From positions 1 to 30,945 of the forward strand of contig DLQQ01000066.1 in NCBI GenBank assembly GCA_002477625.1: a stretch of 30,945 bases of DNA, in the 5' to 3' direction. Made by a program: the position numbers and the translations under genes. Positions 17,540-25,752 of the stretch are shown here, piece after piece. Source of the DNA: Candidatus Arcticimaribacter sp. UBA7428. Its GTDB lineage: Bacteria; Bacteroidota; Bacteroidia; Flavobacteriales; Flavobacteriaceae. The notes under the pieces are model-generated. The model made no database searches. It was not told where the DNA came from and saw only the letters and a list, made by a program, of their open reading frames with translations. Position 1 is the first letter of the stretch. The number at the start of each line of letters is the position of its first letter.

Positions 17540-18189
17540 TCAAAGATTCGCTTGTTGAAGAACAATAAAATTCCAACCCCACAACTGATCGAAAAATCGG
17601 CAATGTTAAAAACGTATTCAAAAAAAGTATAGGTCTGTCCCCCTACAAAAGGAAGCCATTGTGGCCACACCCAAGTGGCTAAGGGAAATTGAATCATATC
17701 AACAACATGTCCATAAAATAAAGAAGCGTAGCCTTCTTCCGGCATGAATTCAGCAATTTGACCATAACTGTGTGAAAACCAAACTCCGTAAAAAACAGAG
17801 TCGATGATGTTTCCGATTGCCCCAGCAAGGATAAGACACAGTGCCCAACGAAGTAATTGAGCGCTTGGAACCGTCAAAACTTTCCACAACCATCTTCCCA
17901 GAAAACTAATGGCAACAAGACGAAAAAGAGTGAGGATTAGCTTTCCAACTTCTTCGCTGATATAAGGAACAATATCACTGATTTTGGTTCCCCAAGCCAT
18001 GCCTTTATTTTCAATAAAAAGAAGTTTAAAAAACCCCCAATCTACAATAGCCGGTTCTCCGTAAACAGAAAGTGAGTAGTGGAGTTTGATGTAAATTTTA
18101 GACGCTTGATCTAAGAATAAAATTAAGATAATCAGAAGTAAGGCCGTCTTACTGTTGAGTTTAAAAAAGGAACGATTAGTTGCTATCAT
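17536..18189 (-). CDS. lspA: Lipoprotein signal peptidase (signal peptidase II)
   Basis: It cleaves signal peptides of prolipoproteins in the inner membrane. The protein is 217 residues, longer than the 160-170 of the E. coli type. Extra sequence lies between helices 3 and 4 (about 136-190, rich in Trp, Phe and Tyr). Conserved parts: FLDQASKIYI (25-34), FIENKGMAWG (58-67), GAIGNIIDSVFYG, and the catalytic Asp pair Asp164 in GHVVDMI and Asp198 in FNIADFS. Four membrane helices are visible. It follows ileS, traR/dksA and a secreted protein, an order common in flavobacteria. The M23 lipoprotein at 12822 would be a substrate. Confidence 0.95.
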   Translation of the reverse strand: MIATNRSFFKLNSKTALLLIILILFLDQASKIYIKLHYSLSVYGEPAIVDWGFFKLLFIENKGMAWGTKISDIVPYISEEVGKLILTLFRLVAISFLGRWLWKVLTVPSAQLLRWALCLILAGAIGNIIDSVFYGVWFSHSYGQIAEFMPEEGYASLFYGHVVDMIQFPLATWVWPQWLPFVGGQTYTFFEYVFNIADFSISCGVGILLFFNKRIFD

Positions 18190-18211
18190 AACGAGGACAA
18201 AAGTAAGAATT

Positions 18212-18772
18212 TTAATTGGGGTGTACCACTATATTGCCAAGGGTCGTGTTTACTTTAATATTTTTTGGAAGCAGGTGGGAAGCTAAGCCATAAAAATGAA
18301 GATCTGCACTTAAGGACCGAATAGTACCTTTTGGATTTTTAACATCAAAAACAGCAGCACCATGTTCTAAGCGAACGGTTAGGTTTTCGTATTCACCAGA
18401 ACAATTTAGTTGAGTTTCTTTGGCGAAAAGGGATAGGTATAAACCCTCGGGGATTGTTAACGAAATCATATTGGCTACTACCTTATGAGCACTTAGTTTG
18501 TCGCCTGGGTTATTCCAATTGGGACGTTCATACTCTTCCAGATAAAATCGTACTCCAACAACACTGCTTTTCAGTAAATACAAATCTTGGTATTCCCCCT
18601 CGGTTTGATACTGAGCCTCAATACGGGGGTCATCATGTGTGTTTATTGTAATCGAGCTAGCCCAAGGAAATTCTAAATGAATTGATTCTATTGTTGAGGC
18701 ATCCCATGTTTTACGCTGTTGCATTTGCCCAAACAAAAGGCTGCAAAAAAGAAGGCAACCAATGCGCAGCAT
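18212..18772 (-). CDS. Secreted protein of unknown function, DUF4097-like beta structure
   Basis: A 186-residue exported protein from the ATG at 18772, 4 bases after the traR/dksA stop. An alternative ATG at 18802 would overlap that gene by 26 bases and put ten polar residues before the signal peptide. The signal is LRIGCLLFCSLLFGQ. The rest is regular beta-type sequence with many short strands (SLTIPEGLYLSLFAKE, YENLTVRLEHGAAVF, IKVNTTLGNIVVHPN), as in DUF4097-like repeats of putative adhesin or envelope proteins. I cannot name a function. It lies between traR/dksA and lspA, 22 bases before lspA, and is read in the same unit. I recall similar proteins at this place in other flavobacteria. 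Confidence 0.75.
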   Translation of the reverse strand: MLRIGCLLFCSLLFGQMQQRKTWDASTIESIHLEFPWASSITINTHDDPRIEAQYQTEGEYQDLYLLKSSVVGVRFYLEEYERPNWNNPGDKLSAHKVVANMISLTIPEGLYLSLFAKETQLNCSGEYENLTVRLEHGAAVFDVKNPKGTIRSLSADLHFYGLASHLLPKNIKVNTTLGNIVVHPN

Positions 18773-18776
18773 TGAT

Positions 18777-19160
18777 TTACTTCTGCATGTTTTTGGCTTC
18801 AATGCTCAGGGTAGCATGAGGAACCAAAACTAAACGTTCTTTTCGGATCAGTTTACCCGTTACACGACAAATGCCATAGGTCTTGTTTTCAATACGAATT
18901 AAAGCATTCCTTAAATCGCGAATGAATTTTTCTTGACGTATTGCTAACTGAGTGTTGGCTTCTTTTGACATGGTTTGTGACCCTTCTTCAAAAGCCTTAA
19001 AGGTAGGAGAGGTATCATCTGTACCGTTATTTCCGTCATTCATATAAGCGCTTTTGAGAAGCTCTAAGTCCTCGTTGGCTTTTACTATTTTTTCTTCGAT
19101 GAGTGTTTTAAACTCAGCTAATTCTTGATCGGAATATCTGTTTTTTATTTTTGTTGACAT
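18777..19160 (-). CDS. TraR/DksA family protein with degenerate zinc finger
   Basis: A 127-residue protein of the DksA/TraR family, whose members bind in the secondary channel of RNA polymerase and modulate initiation. The N-terminal half is a helical hairpin (about 10-92); the tip is not obviously the D-x-x-D-x-A of DksA. The C-terminal finger aligns as Y-G-I-C-R-V-T-G-K-L-I through P-H-A-T-L-S-I-E-A-K. Of the four zinc cysteines only Cys98 is left; the others align with Thr101, Ser119 and Ala122. I recall this cysteine-poor form as usual in Bacteroidota. It starts 2 bases after ileS, a conserved pairing, and precedes lspA. Polymerase binding is inferred from the family. Confidence 0.88.
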   Translation of the reverse strand: MSTKIKNRYSDQELAEFKTLIEEKIVKANEDLELLKSAYMNDGNNGTDDTSPTFKAFEEGSQTMSKEANTQLAIRQEKFIRDLRNALIRIENKTYGICRVTGKLIRKERLVLVPHATLSIEAKNMQK

Positions 19161-19162
19161 AA

Positions 19163-22100
19163 CTAATGTTCTTTAATTAATATAGAGGTTTTCACATCAT
19201 CAAACTCAATTAAAACTCCTTCTTTTACTTCGTCGAGAATATGAATTTCTAGAGTGAGTGTCTCTGCTTTTATATACTCCAAGTTATTATTTAATGCCGT
19301 ATTTAACGAATTGTGAGGAGTCAAATATAAAATAATTTTATCAGTAACTTCAAAACCAGCATCTTTTCTCAAATTTTGAATACGATTAATTAATTCTCGG
19401 GCAATACCCTCCTCTTTTAATGGATCATTTAATTGAATGTCAAGAGCGACAGTAATCCCATTATTATTTGTAACTAACCAGCCTTCTATGTCTTTGGATT
19501 GAATGTCTACATCGGCACTGTTGAGTATTACTTTTTCGCCTTCAACAGTCAGTTCAAGTTCTTCTTGAGCTTCAAGGGTTTTCAATTGATTCTCGTCTAA
19601 ACCTTGAATTGCAGCGGCAACAAAACGCATGTTTTTACCAAAGCGTGGGCCAAGTGTTTTGAAGTTTGGTTTTACTTCTTTTACCAAAATATCGTTTGCA
19701 TCGTCCAAGAGTTCCAGTTCTTTCACATTGATCTCAGAGAGGATTAGTTCTTCAACCGCTTGAATCGCCTCTCGTTCCGCTTGATTACGAACGGGAATCA
19801 TGATTTTTTGAAGGGGTTGGCGGACTTTAATTTGTTCTTTTTTACGTAAAGAAAGTGCCAAGGAAGCTATCGTTCTCGCTTTCTCCATCCGTTCTTCCAT
19901 GATCACATTACGTGCCTTAGCATCCGCTGTTGGAAAGTTTGCTAAATGAACCGATTGCTCACTTTCAAAGCCGGTGGCTTTGCACAAGTCTAAATACAAA
20001 CGGTCGGCATAAAATGGCGCTACGGGAGCCATCAATTTACTGATCGTAAGCAAGCATTCAAATAAGGTTTGGTATGCCGATATTTTATCTTCTTGATATT
20101 CGCCCTTCCAAAACCTTCTTCTTGAAAGACGCACATACCAGTTGCTTAAAATTTCTTGAACAAATTCTGAAATTGCACGTGTTGCACGGGTAGGTTCGTA
20201 GTCGCTATAGGCGTCATCGACAGTAGCAATGAGCTTGTTTAATTCCGATAAGATCCACTGATCCATTTCATTACGCTTTAGAAGCGGGATTGCTTTTTCT
20301 TTATAGGTAAAGTTGTCAATGTTTGCATACAAGCTAAAGAAGGCATAGGTGTTTTGAAGAGTTCCAAAAAACTTACGTGAAACTTCGGCAATTCCTTCTA
20401 GATCAAATTTTAAATTATCCCAGGGGTTAGCATTTGAAATCATATACCAACGGGTGGCATCTGGCCCATAGGTTTCTAGGGTTTTGAAAGGATCTGCAGC
20501 ATTGCCCAAACGCTTGGACATTTTCTGACCGCTTTTGTCCAAAACCAAACCGTTAGAAACAACATTTTTATATGCAACCGAGTCAAAAACCAAGGTTCCA
20601 ATGGCGTGAAGCGTATAAAACCACCCACGGGTTTGGTCTACTCCTTCTGCAATATAGTCTGCGGGAAAGGCTTCGTTGTTGTCAATTTTTTCTTTATTTT
20701 CAAAGGGGTAATGCCACTGAGCATAAGGCATGGATCCCGAGTCGAACCAAACATCGATGAGATCAGCTTCTCGGTTCATGGCTTTGCCCGAGGGGCTACA
20801 AAGAACAATGGTATCAACTGTATTTTTATGCAGGTCGATGAGGTCATAATTCTCTTCAGACATATTCCCTACTTCAAAAGCACTAAAAGGACTTTCGGTC
20901 ATCAATCCAGCGGCGAGAGCTTTTTCAATCTCTTGAACAAGTTCTTTCATGGAACCGACCAAAATAGTTTCTTGACCATCTTCGGTTCTCCAAATTGGGA
21001 GTGGAATTCCCCAAAAACGCGATCGGGATAGGTTCCAATCGTTTGCATTGGCTAGCCAATTTCCAAAACGACCTTCTCCAGTTGATTTTGGTTTCCAGTT
21101 GATCTGCTGGTTGAGCTCAACCATCCGGTCTCTTTCCGAAGAAACTTTTACAAACCAAGAATCTAAGGGGTAATATAAAATCGGTTTATCGGTTCTCCAG
21201 CAATTGGGATAGGAGTGAACATATTTTTCGACCTTAAAGGCCCTGTTTTCTTCTTTTAAGCGAATTGCGATTTCAACATCTACCGATCGCTCAGGGGCAG
21301 TTCCGTTGGGATAGTATTCGTTTTTTACATATTTCCCTCCAAGATCTCCGAGTGCACTATGGAATTTTCCTTCTAAAGTAACTAAGGGTTCTTCGTTTCC
21401 ATAGGCATCTAAAACCAATAAGGGTGGAATTGGAGGTGTAGCTTCTTTGGCAACTTGTGCATCATCCGCACCAAAGGTCGGTGCTGTATGTACAATTCCA
21501 GTACCGTCTTCTGTAGTTACAAAGTCCCCTAAAATTACCCGAAAAGCATCTTCTGGATTTACAAGCGGTAAAGGGGCATCTTTCCAAAGTTGAACATATC
21601 GAATTCCAAGGAGGTCTTTTCCAAGAATTTCTTGCCCAATACGGTAGGGTATCTTTTTGTCATTCGAATTATAGGCGGTTAGTTCTTCTTCGGTTTCAAC
21701 AACGAAATATTTCCCGGCAAATTGCTTTTCAACTAAGGCTTGGGCCAAAAGTACGCGAATGGGCAAATGGGTATATTGGTTGAAAGTTTCAACCACCACA
21801 TAGTTTATTTTTTTACCAGCGGTCAAAGCGGTATTCGAGGGCAGGGTCCAAGGTGTAGTGGTCCAAGCTAAGATATAAAGATCATCTTCTGCTTGTAAGG
21901 CTTCCGGAAGCGTTTCTTTTATGGTTTGAAATTGTGCAGTAATTGTCGTATCGGTAACATCCTGATAGGTTCCGGGTTGATTGAGCTCGTGTGAACTCAG
22001 TCCCGTTCCTGCTTTGGGGGAGTAAGGCTGTATTGTGTAGCCTTTATACAAAAGGTCTTTGTCGTATATCTGCTTGAGTAACCACCAAACCGACTCGATG

Positions 22101-22564
22101 TATTTGGATTTATAGGTAATGTATGGATCTTCCATATCGACCCAATAGCCCATTTCTTTAGTCAAACGATTCCACACATCGGTATAGCGCATAACGGCAC
22201 TCTTACACGCTTCGTTATATTCTTCAATGCTGATGCTTTTTCCGATGGCATCTTTGGTAATGCCAAGTTCTTTTTCAACCCCAAGTTCAACGGGTAGCCC
22301 GTGGGTATCCCATCCTGCTTTGCGCTTTACCTGAAAGCCTTTTTGGGTTTTGAATCGGCAAAAAATATCTTTAATTGCCCGAGCCATTACATGATGAATT
22401 CCAGGCATTCCGTTCGCAGAAGGGGGTCCCTCGAAGAATACAAAAGGAGGTTGTCCCTCACGCGATGTGATACTTTTTTCAAAAATTGATTCTTCCTCCC
22501 AATACGATAAAATCTCTTGAGATATGGCGGAAAGCTTAAGCTGTTTATGTTCTTTAAAACCCAT
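19163..22564 (-). CDS. ileS: Isoleucyl-tRNA synthetase, IleRS2 type with GIHH signature
   Basis: It charges tRNA-Ile. The protein is 1133 residues, the length of the eukaryote-like IleRS2 class rather than the ~930 of E. coli. The HIGH motif is altered: ANGMPGIHHVMARAIKDI has G-I-H-H (55-58) at the H-I-G-H position. The second signature is KMSKRLGN (near residue 680) rather than KMSKS. WDTHGLPVELG, the editing region with WTTTPWTLPSNTAL, and the catalytic SWFVKVS are normal. The long C-terminal part with KVRQPLQKIMIPV is typical of IleRS2. IleRS2 enzymes resist mupirocin, and GxHH variants are described as strongly resistant, so this host may be resistant too. It heads ileS-traR/dksA-unknown-lspA. 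Confidence 0.97.
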   Translation of the reverse strand: MGFKEHKQLKLSAISQEILSYWEEESIFEKSITSREGQPPFVFFEGPPSANGMPGIHHVMARAIKDIFCRFKTQKGFQVKRKAGWDTHGLPVELGVEKELGITKDAIGKSISIEEYNEACKSAVMRYTDVWNRLTKEMGYWVDMEDPYITYKSKYIESVWWLLKQIYDKDLLYKGYTIQPYSPKAGTGLSSHELNQPGTYQDVTDTTITAQFQTIKETLPEALQAEDDLYILAWTTTPWTLPSNTALTAGKKINYVVVETFNQYTHLPIRVLLAQALVEKQFAGKYFVVETEEELTAYNSNDKKIPYRIGQEILGKDLLGIRYVQLWKDAPLPLVNPEDAFRVILGDFVTTEDGTGIVHTAPTFGADDAQVAKEATPPIPPLLVLDAYGNEEPLVTLEGKFHSALGDLGGKYVKNEYYPNGTAPERSVDVEIAIRLKEENRAFKVEKYVHSYPNCWRTDKPILYYPLDSWFVKVSSERDRMVELNQQINWKPKSTGEGRFGNWLANANDWNLSRSRFWGIPLPIWRTEDGQETILVGSMKELVQEIEKALAAGLMTESPFSAFEVGNMSEENYDLIDLHKNTVDTIVLCSPSGKAMNREADLIDVWFDSGSMPYAQWHYPFENKEKIDNNEAFPADYIAEGVDQTRGWFYTLHAIGTLVFDSVAYKNVVSNGLVLDKSGQKMSKRLGNAADPFKTLETYGPDATRWYMISNANPWDNLKFDLEGIAEVSRKFFGTLQNTYAFFSLYANIDNFTYKEKAIPLLKRNEMDQWILSELNKLIATVDDAYSDYEPTRATRAISEFVQEILSNWYVRLSRRRFWKGEYQEDKISAYQTLFECLLTISKLMAPVAPFYADRLYLDLCKATGFESEQSVHLANFPTADAKARNVIMEERMEKARTIASLALSLRKKEQIKVRQPLQKIMIPVRNQAEREAIQAVEELILSEINVKELELLDDANDILVKEVKPNFKTLGPRFGKNMRFVAAAIQGLDENQLKTLEAQEELELTVEGEKVILNSADVDIQSKDIEGWLVTNNNGITVALDIQLNDPLKEEGIARELINRIQNLRKDAGFEVTDKIILYLTPHNSLNTALNNNLEYIKAETLTLEIHILDEVKEGVLIEFDDVKTSILIKEH

Positions 22565-22578
22565 CGGGAACGTGTGTA

Positions 22579-22586
22579 TAAGTTTG
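22579..22586 (+). promoter_or_regulatory. -7 element toward the GNAT gene
   Basis: TAAGTTTG fits TAnnTTTG exactly, 59 bases before the GNAT ATG. No good -33 TTTG is visible upstream, where it would fall in the first codons of ileS. It abuts an opposite-facing -7 element. Confidence 0.4.
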
Positions 22587-22594
22587 CAAAATTA
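22587..22594 (-). promoter_or_regulatory. -7 element for ileS
   Basis: On the minus strand TAATTTTG (plus 22587-22594) fits TAnnTTTG exactly and lies 22 bases before the ileS ATG. No TTTG is visible at the expected -33 position. Only one strong start region is possible for ileS in this 81-base gap. Confidence 0.45.
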
Positions 22595-22645
22595 GGGAAT
22601 TTTATACATTTATACTTTAATAAATGCCTAAGCTCAAAAAAATCT

Positions 22646-23239
22646 ATGAAATTCGACTTTTTACAGCCTATAAAATTGGAAAATGAACGCCTAATCTTGC
22701 GTCCTTTGGAACAAAATGACTTTGCTTCTTTGTTGCCTTTTTCGGAAAAAGAGGCAGACTTATGGAACTTTTCTTTAACTCCTGCTGCTGGAGCAAAAAA
22801 TCTACAAGCCTATATCGATACAGCCTTGACAAGTAGAGACAAATTACAAGCCTACCCCTTTGTAGTTTATGATAAAAGAACTCAACAAATAGCAGGCAGC
22901 ACCCGTTTTTATGACATTCAAATTGTGCACAATGTTTTGAGTCTTGGATATACTTGGTATGGAAAAGAATTTCAGCGTACGGGATTGAATCGAAATTGTA
23001 AATATTTGATGTTGTCTTATGCTTTTGATACCCTTGGTGTTGATCGGGTAGAATTTCGAGCCGATTTGAGAAACGCAAAGAGTATTCGAGCGATGAAACA
23101 AATTGGCTGTACACAGGAAGGAATTTTACGAAGCAACTGCAGCGCAGTTAATGGCAGGAGAGACAGTATTGTTTTGAGTATTTTAAAACCAGAATGGGAT
23201 CAAAAAGTAAAAATGGAATTGCAGGCAAAGTTGTATTAA
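22646..23239 (+). CDS. GNAT family N-acetyltransferase (RimJ/RimL-like)
   Basis: A 197-residue acetyl-CoA-dependent acetyltransferase. I start at 22646 (MKFDFLQPIKLENERLILRPLEQND), which begins where the family begins. An upstream in-frame ATG at 22517 would overlap ileS and precede the promoter. Domain marks are ERLILRPLEQNDF, the strand with IAGSTRFYDI, GYTWYGKEFQRTGLN (acetyl-CoA loop, R-T-G-L-N), and VEFRADLRNAKSIRAMKQIG, the helix typical of RimJ/RimL-like members. The substrate cannot be read from the sequence. It stands alone on the plus strand between ileS and the TonB receptor gene, whose stop it overlaps by 4 bases. Confidence 0.88.
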   Translation: MKFDFLQPIKLENERLILRPLEQNDFASLLPFSEKEADLWNFSLTPAAGAKNLQAYIDTALTSRDKLQAYPFVVYDKRTQQIAGSTRFYDIQIVHNVLSLGYTWYGKEFQRTGLNRNCKYLMLSYAFDTLGVDRVEFRADLRNAKSIRAMKQIGCTQEGILRSNCSAVNGRRDSIVLSILKPEWDQKVKMELQAKLY

Positions 23240-25752
23240 AAATCAAGACTGGCTCCAAACATCAAGCTGCGACCAGAGGCAGAAATCCCAGAAGCAAATT
23301 CTCGGTAATGCACATCAAAAACATTCTCTAGCCCTGCTCTTATTACCAATTGCTCGGTCCAAGCATAGGATCCCGAAAGATTAAAAATGGACCAGCTTGG
23401 TGTACCTATAAACTGAGGAAAACCTTCTGAGTTTAGTTCTACTGGTGTTTCGTCTAAGCCGTCCTCCCCTCCAAGGCTGTAATCTTCTGGGTTTTTTGCA
23501 CTACTGAAGCGATTTCTAATGCGAACAGAAAGTTTGTCTTTGTTGTATTGAAGCATATTCGCACCGTAAAACGGAAGAATGGAAGGAAGCGGACCAAAAC
23601 CTTCGATAAAATCTGTACGGGTAAAGGTCAAATCGGAAGAGACCGTAAGATGAGGAGTAAGGTTCCATTTACCCTCAAAAGAAGCACCGTGAATTGATGC
23701 AGCTCCCATATTGTCATTGATCTGGGTTTGTACAATGTCTTCGTCAAAGCGCAACTCCATAACATGTCCTGTAAGCTGATCGGTATAGTTTGGAGCAAAT
23801 TGTCTTCCAATATAATTTGTAAGAAATGTACTGTAAAGACGTAAAGCAAAAGCTCCTTTTTTATTGGGTGTAAAGTAGGAGATTCCAAAATCAAGATTAT
23901 TGGCGTACTCAGGCTTGAGGGTTGGATTCGGAATTAAAAGGATTCCTCTACTTTCTCTAATTTTTCCTAAATCATCTATGTTTGGCGATCGAAACCCACT
24001 TGATGCTAGAAAATTGAGTTGCCAACTCCTACTCGGTCGGTAGGTAATGGATAGACTTCCGGTAAGGGCATCATTCTCATTATCTATGGCAGTCAGGTTG
24101 CCTATTGGCGAGTCGAACAACCATTGGGGGTAAACCCCACCGTTTGGTTCCCATCGGGCTTTCAGCCAGGTATGTGTATATCTTCCTCCAGCCGTTAGTG
24201 TGGTTTTGGGGCTGAGGTCCCATTTAAAGTTTCCATAAAAAGCAGCGGAAGTATAATCACTTCCTGCGCTTGGGTATCGGGTAGGAATTGACGTAGGGTC
24301 AGAAAAGCCAGTGATTTGGCTCCCATTCAAAATCAGTTCCTGTGAAAAAGCACTGGATAAAACCTTGTTTTTAACCCATTCAAAACCGTAAGCAATACTC
24401 CGTTTTTTTGATTTTTGAGTTTCAAAATCACCATTAAAACTCCATACATGGACATTTTCATTTTGATGAGAACGATTCAGTTCCTCAAACTTACGACTGA
24501 CCCGGGACTCTTTGATGTTCTGATAGGCCAAGGTGAAATAGCCTTTATAAAACAGTTTCTTTTTTGGAAAAACTTTGAGTTGAGGGGAAAATAAAAAGCG
24601 TTTTTGAGGCCCATAATGCCACTCGGCAAAACGAAGCTCCCCGTTTTTGTATTCATTCAGCTTATCGAACCTAGGAATATCAGAAGAGTTGGAAAACTGA
24701 ATGTTGAGGGTGAGTAGTTTTTCTTTGGGGAGTTTGATATTGAATTTTTGTAGGACATCAACCTGATCGTAACCGGAGTTTTTTTGAATATTTGGGTTGC
24801 TATTTACCGTTGGCTGAGCCACATATTTTCGGCCTTTATTTTCAGAATAAAAGGGTACTAAGCCCCAGGCATCATATCCGTGTTTTCTGTTTTCTCCCAT
24901 GCGGAGGTTGCCAAACTTTGATATACTGATGCTACTATAACTCGCCCAATTTTTAAAACTCAATTCAGTATCAAAATGATGGACAAAAGATTCATTTGCT
25001 GCATTGAAGTTGGAAGAAAAGCTATTTTTGATTTTATCTTTACTATTAATTCTTGGTGTCTTGGTAAAATAATGTACTACCCCTCCCAAAGCATCGGAAC
25101 CATAGCCCACAGAAGAAGAACCATAAACAACTTCAACGCGTTCGATGGCGTTGGGATCGATCGTTATTGCGTTTTGAAGATGTCCAGAACGGTAAATGGC
25201 ATTATTCATTCGAATTCCATCGACCACTAACAATACTCGATTTGCCTCGAAGCCTCTTAGAACAGGGCTACCGCCACCTCCTTGTGATTTTTGAAGCCGA
25301 ATACTCGGCGCAAGTAAAAGAAGATCAGCGCCAGTTTGAGGAGGATTTCTTTTAATTTCCTGAGCATCGATAACAGAAACCTTTTCAGCGATCTGATTTT
25401 TTTTGGTGGGCGTTCGAGCAATGGAGAGAATAACTTCAGAAAGTTCTTTACGGTCAATATTGAGGCTAACGATATAGTTCTTTCTTTTAAGCTCTTGCTT
25501 GTTAAACTGCTTAAGTTCGTACCCCATGTATTGGAAGGAAATGATGTCTTTTTCATCAAAAAGCGCAACCGTACATTTTCCGCTATCATCCGAAATTGTA
25601 TTGCGATCTTTAGTTTGATTGTACAAACTGACACCCGCTATAGGCTCTGAGGTAAGAGCATCAATGATGGTTACTTCCTGAGCGGAAATAAACCCAGCAC
25701 AAAGGATAAATAAGAGCGTTAACTTCTTAGGAGACATCGTCAAATATTTCAT
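23236..25752 (-). CDS. TonB-dependent outer-membrane receptor, haem/haemoglobin type
   Basis: An 838-residue outer-membrane importer powered by TonB. Parts in order: a signal peptide (KLTLLFILCAGFISAQ); a carboxypeptidase-regulatory-like domain of about 25-105 typical of Bacteroidota receptors (LTSEPIAGVSLYNQ); a plug of about 115-230 with GGGGSPVLRGFEANRVLLVVDG and MNNAIYRSGHLQNA; then a beta barrel ending GASLDF. The plug segment and the FRSPN...NPTLKPE pair match the FRAP/NPNL boxes of haem and haemoglobin receptors. The ligand is therefore probably haem, but this is inference. A second start at 25737 is possible; both lie inside the end of recO. No SusD gene is nearby, which argues against a glycan system. 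Confidence 0.88.
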   Translation of the reverse strand: MKYLTMSPKKLTLLFILCAGFISAQEVTIIDALTSEPIAGVSLYNQTKDRNTISDDSGKCTVALFDEKDIISFQYMGYELKQFNKQELKRKNYIVSLNIDRKELSEVILSIARTPTKKNQIAEKVSVIDAQEIKRNPPQTGADLLLLAPSIRLQKSQGGGGSPVLRGFEANRVLLVVDGIRMNNAIYRSGHLQNAITIDPNAIERVEVVYGSSSVGYGSDALGGVVHYFTKTPRINSKDKIKNSFSSNFNAANESFVHHFDTELSFKNWASYSSISISKFGNLRMGENRKHGYDAWGLVPFYSENKGRKYVAQPTVNSNPNIQKNSGYDQVDVLQKFNIKLPKEKLLTLNIQFSNSSDIPRFDKLNEYKNGELRFAEWHYGPQKRFLFSPQLKVFPKKKLFYKGYFTLAYQNIKESRVSRKFEELNRSHQNENVHVWSFNGDFETQKSKKRSIAYGFEWVKNKVLSSAFSQELILNGSQITGFSDPTSIPTRYPSAGSDYTSAAFYGNFKWDLSPKTTLTAGGRYTHTWLKARWEPNGGVYPQWLFDSPIGNLTAIDNENDALTGSLSITYRPSRSWQLNFLASSGFRSPNIDDLGKIRESRGILLIPNPTLKPEYANNLDFGISYFTPNKKGAFALRLYSTFLTNYIGRQFAPNYTDQLTGHVMELRFDEDIVQTQINDNMGAASIHGASFEGKWNLTPHLTVSSDLTFTRTDFIEGFGPLPSILPFYGANMLQYNKDKLSVRIRNRFSSAKNPEDYSLGGEDGLDETPVELNSEGFPQFIGTPSWSIFNLSGSYAWTEQLVIRAGLENVFDVHYREFASGISASGRSLMFGASLDF

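Noticed and set aside
20606..21031. Plus-strand open frame of 141 codons inside ileS
   Set aside because: It is antisense to the catalytic part of ileS and has no promoter or recognisable motif.
22517..22645. Long form of the GNAT protein
   Set aside because: The extra 43 residues run through the ileS start and the promoter region and do not resemble an acetyltransferase.
22668..23114. Minus-strand open frame of 148 codons opposite the GNAT gene
   Set aside because: The plus-strand protein has clear acetyltransferase motifs, and the antisense product has no recognisable pattern.
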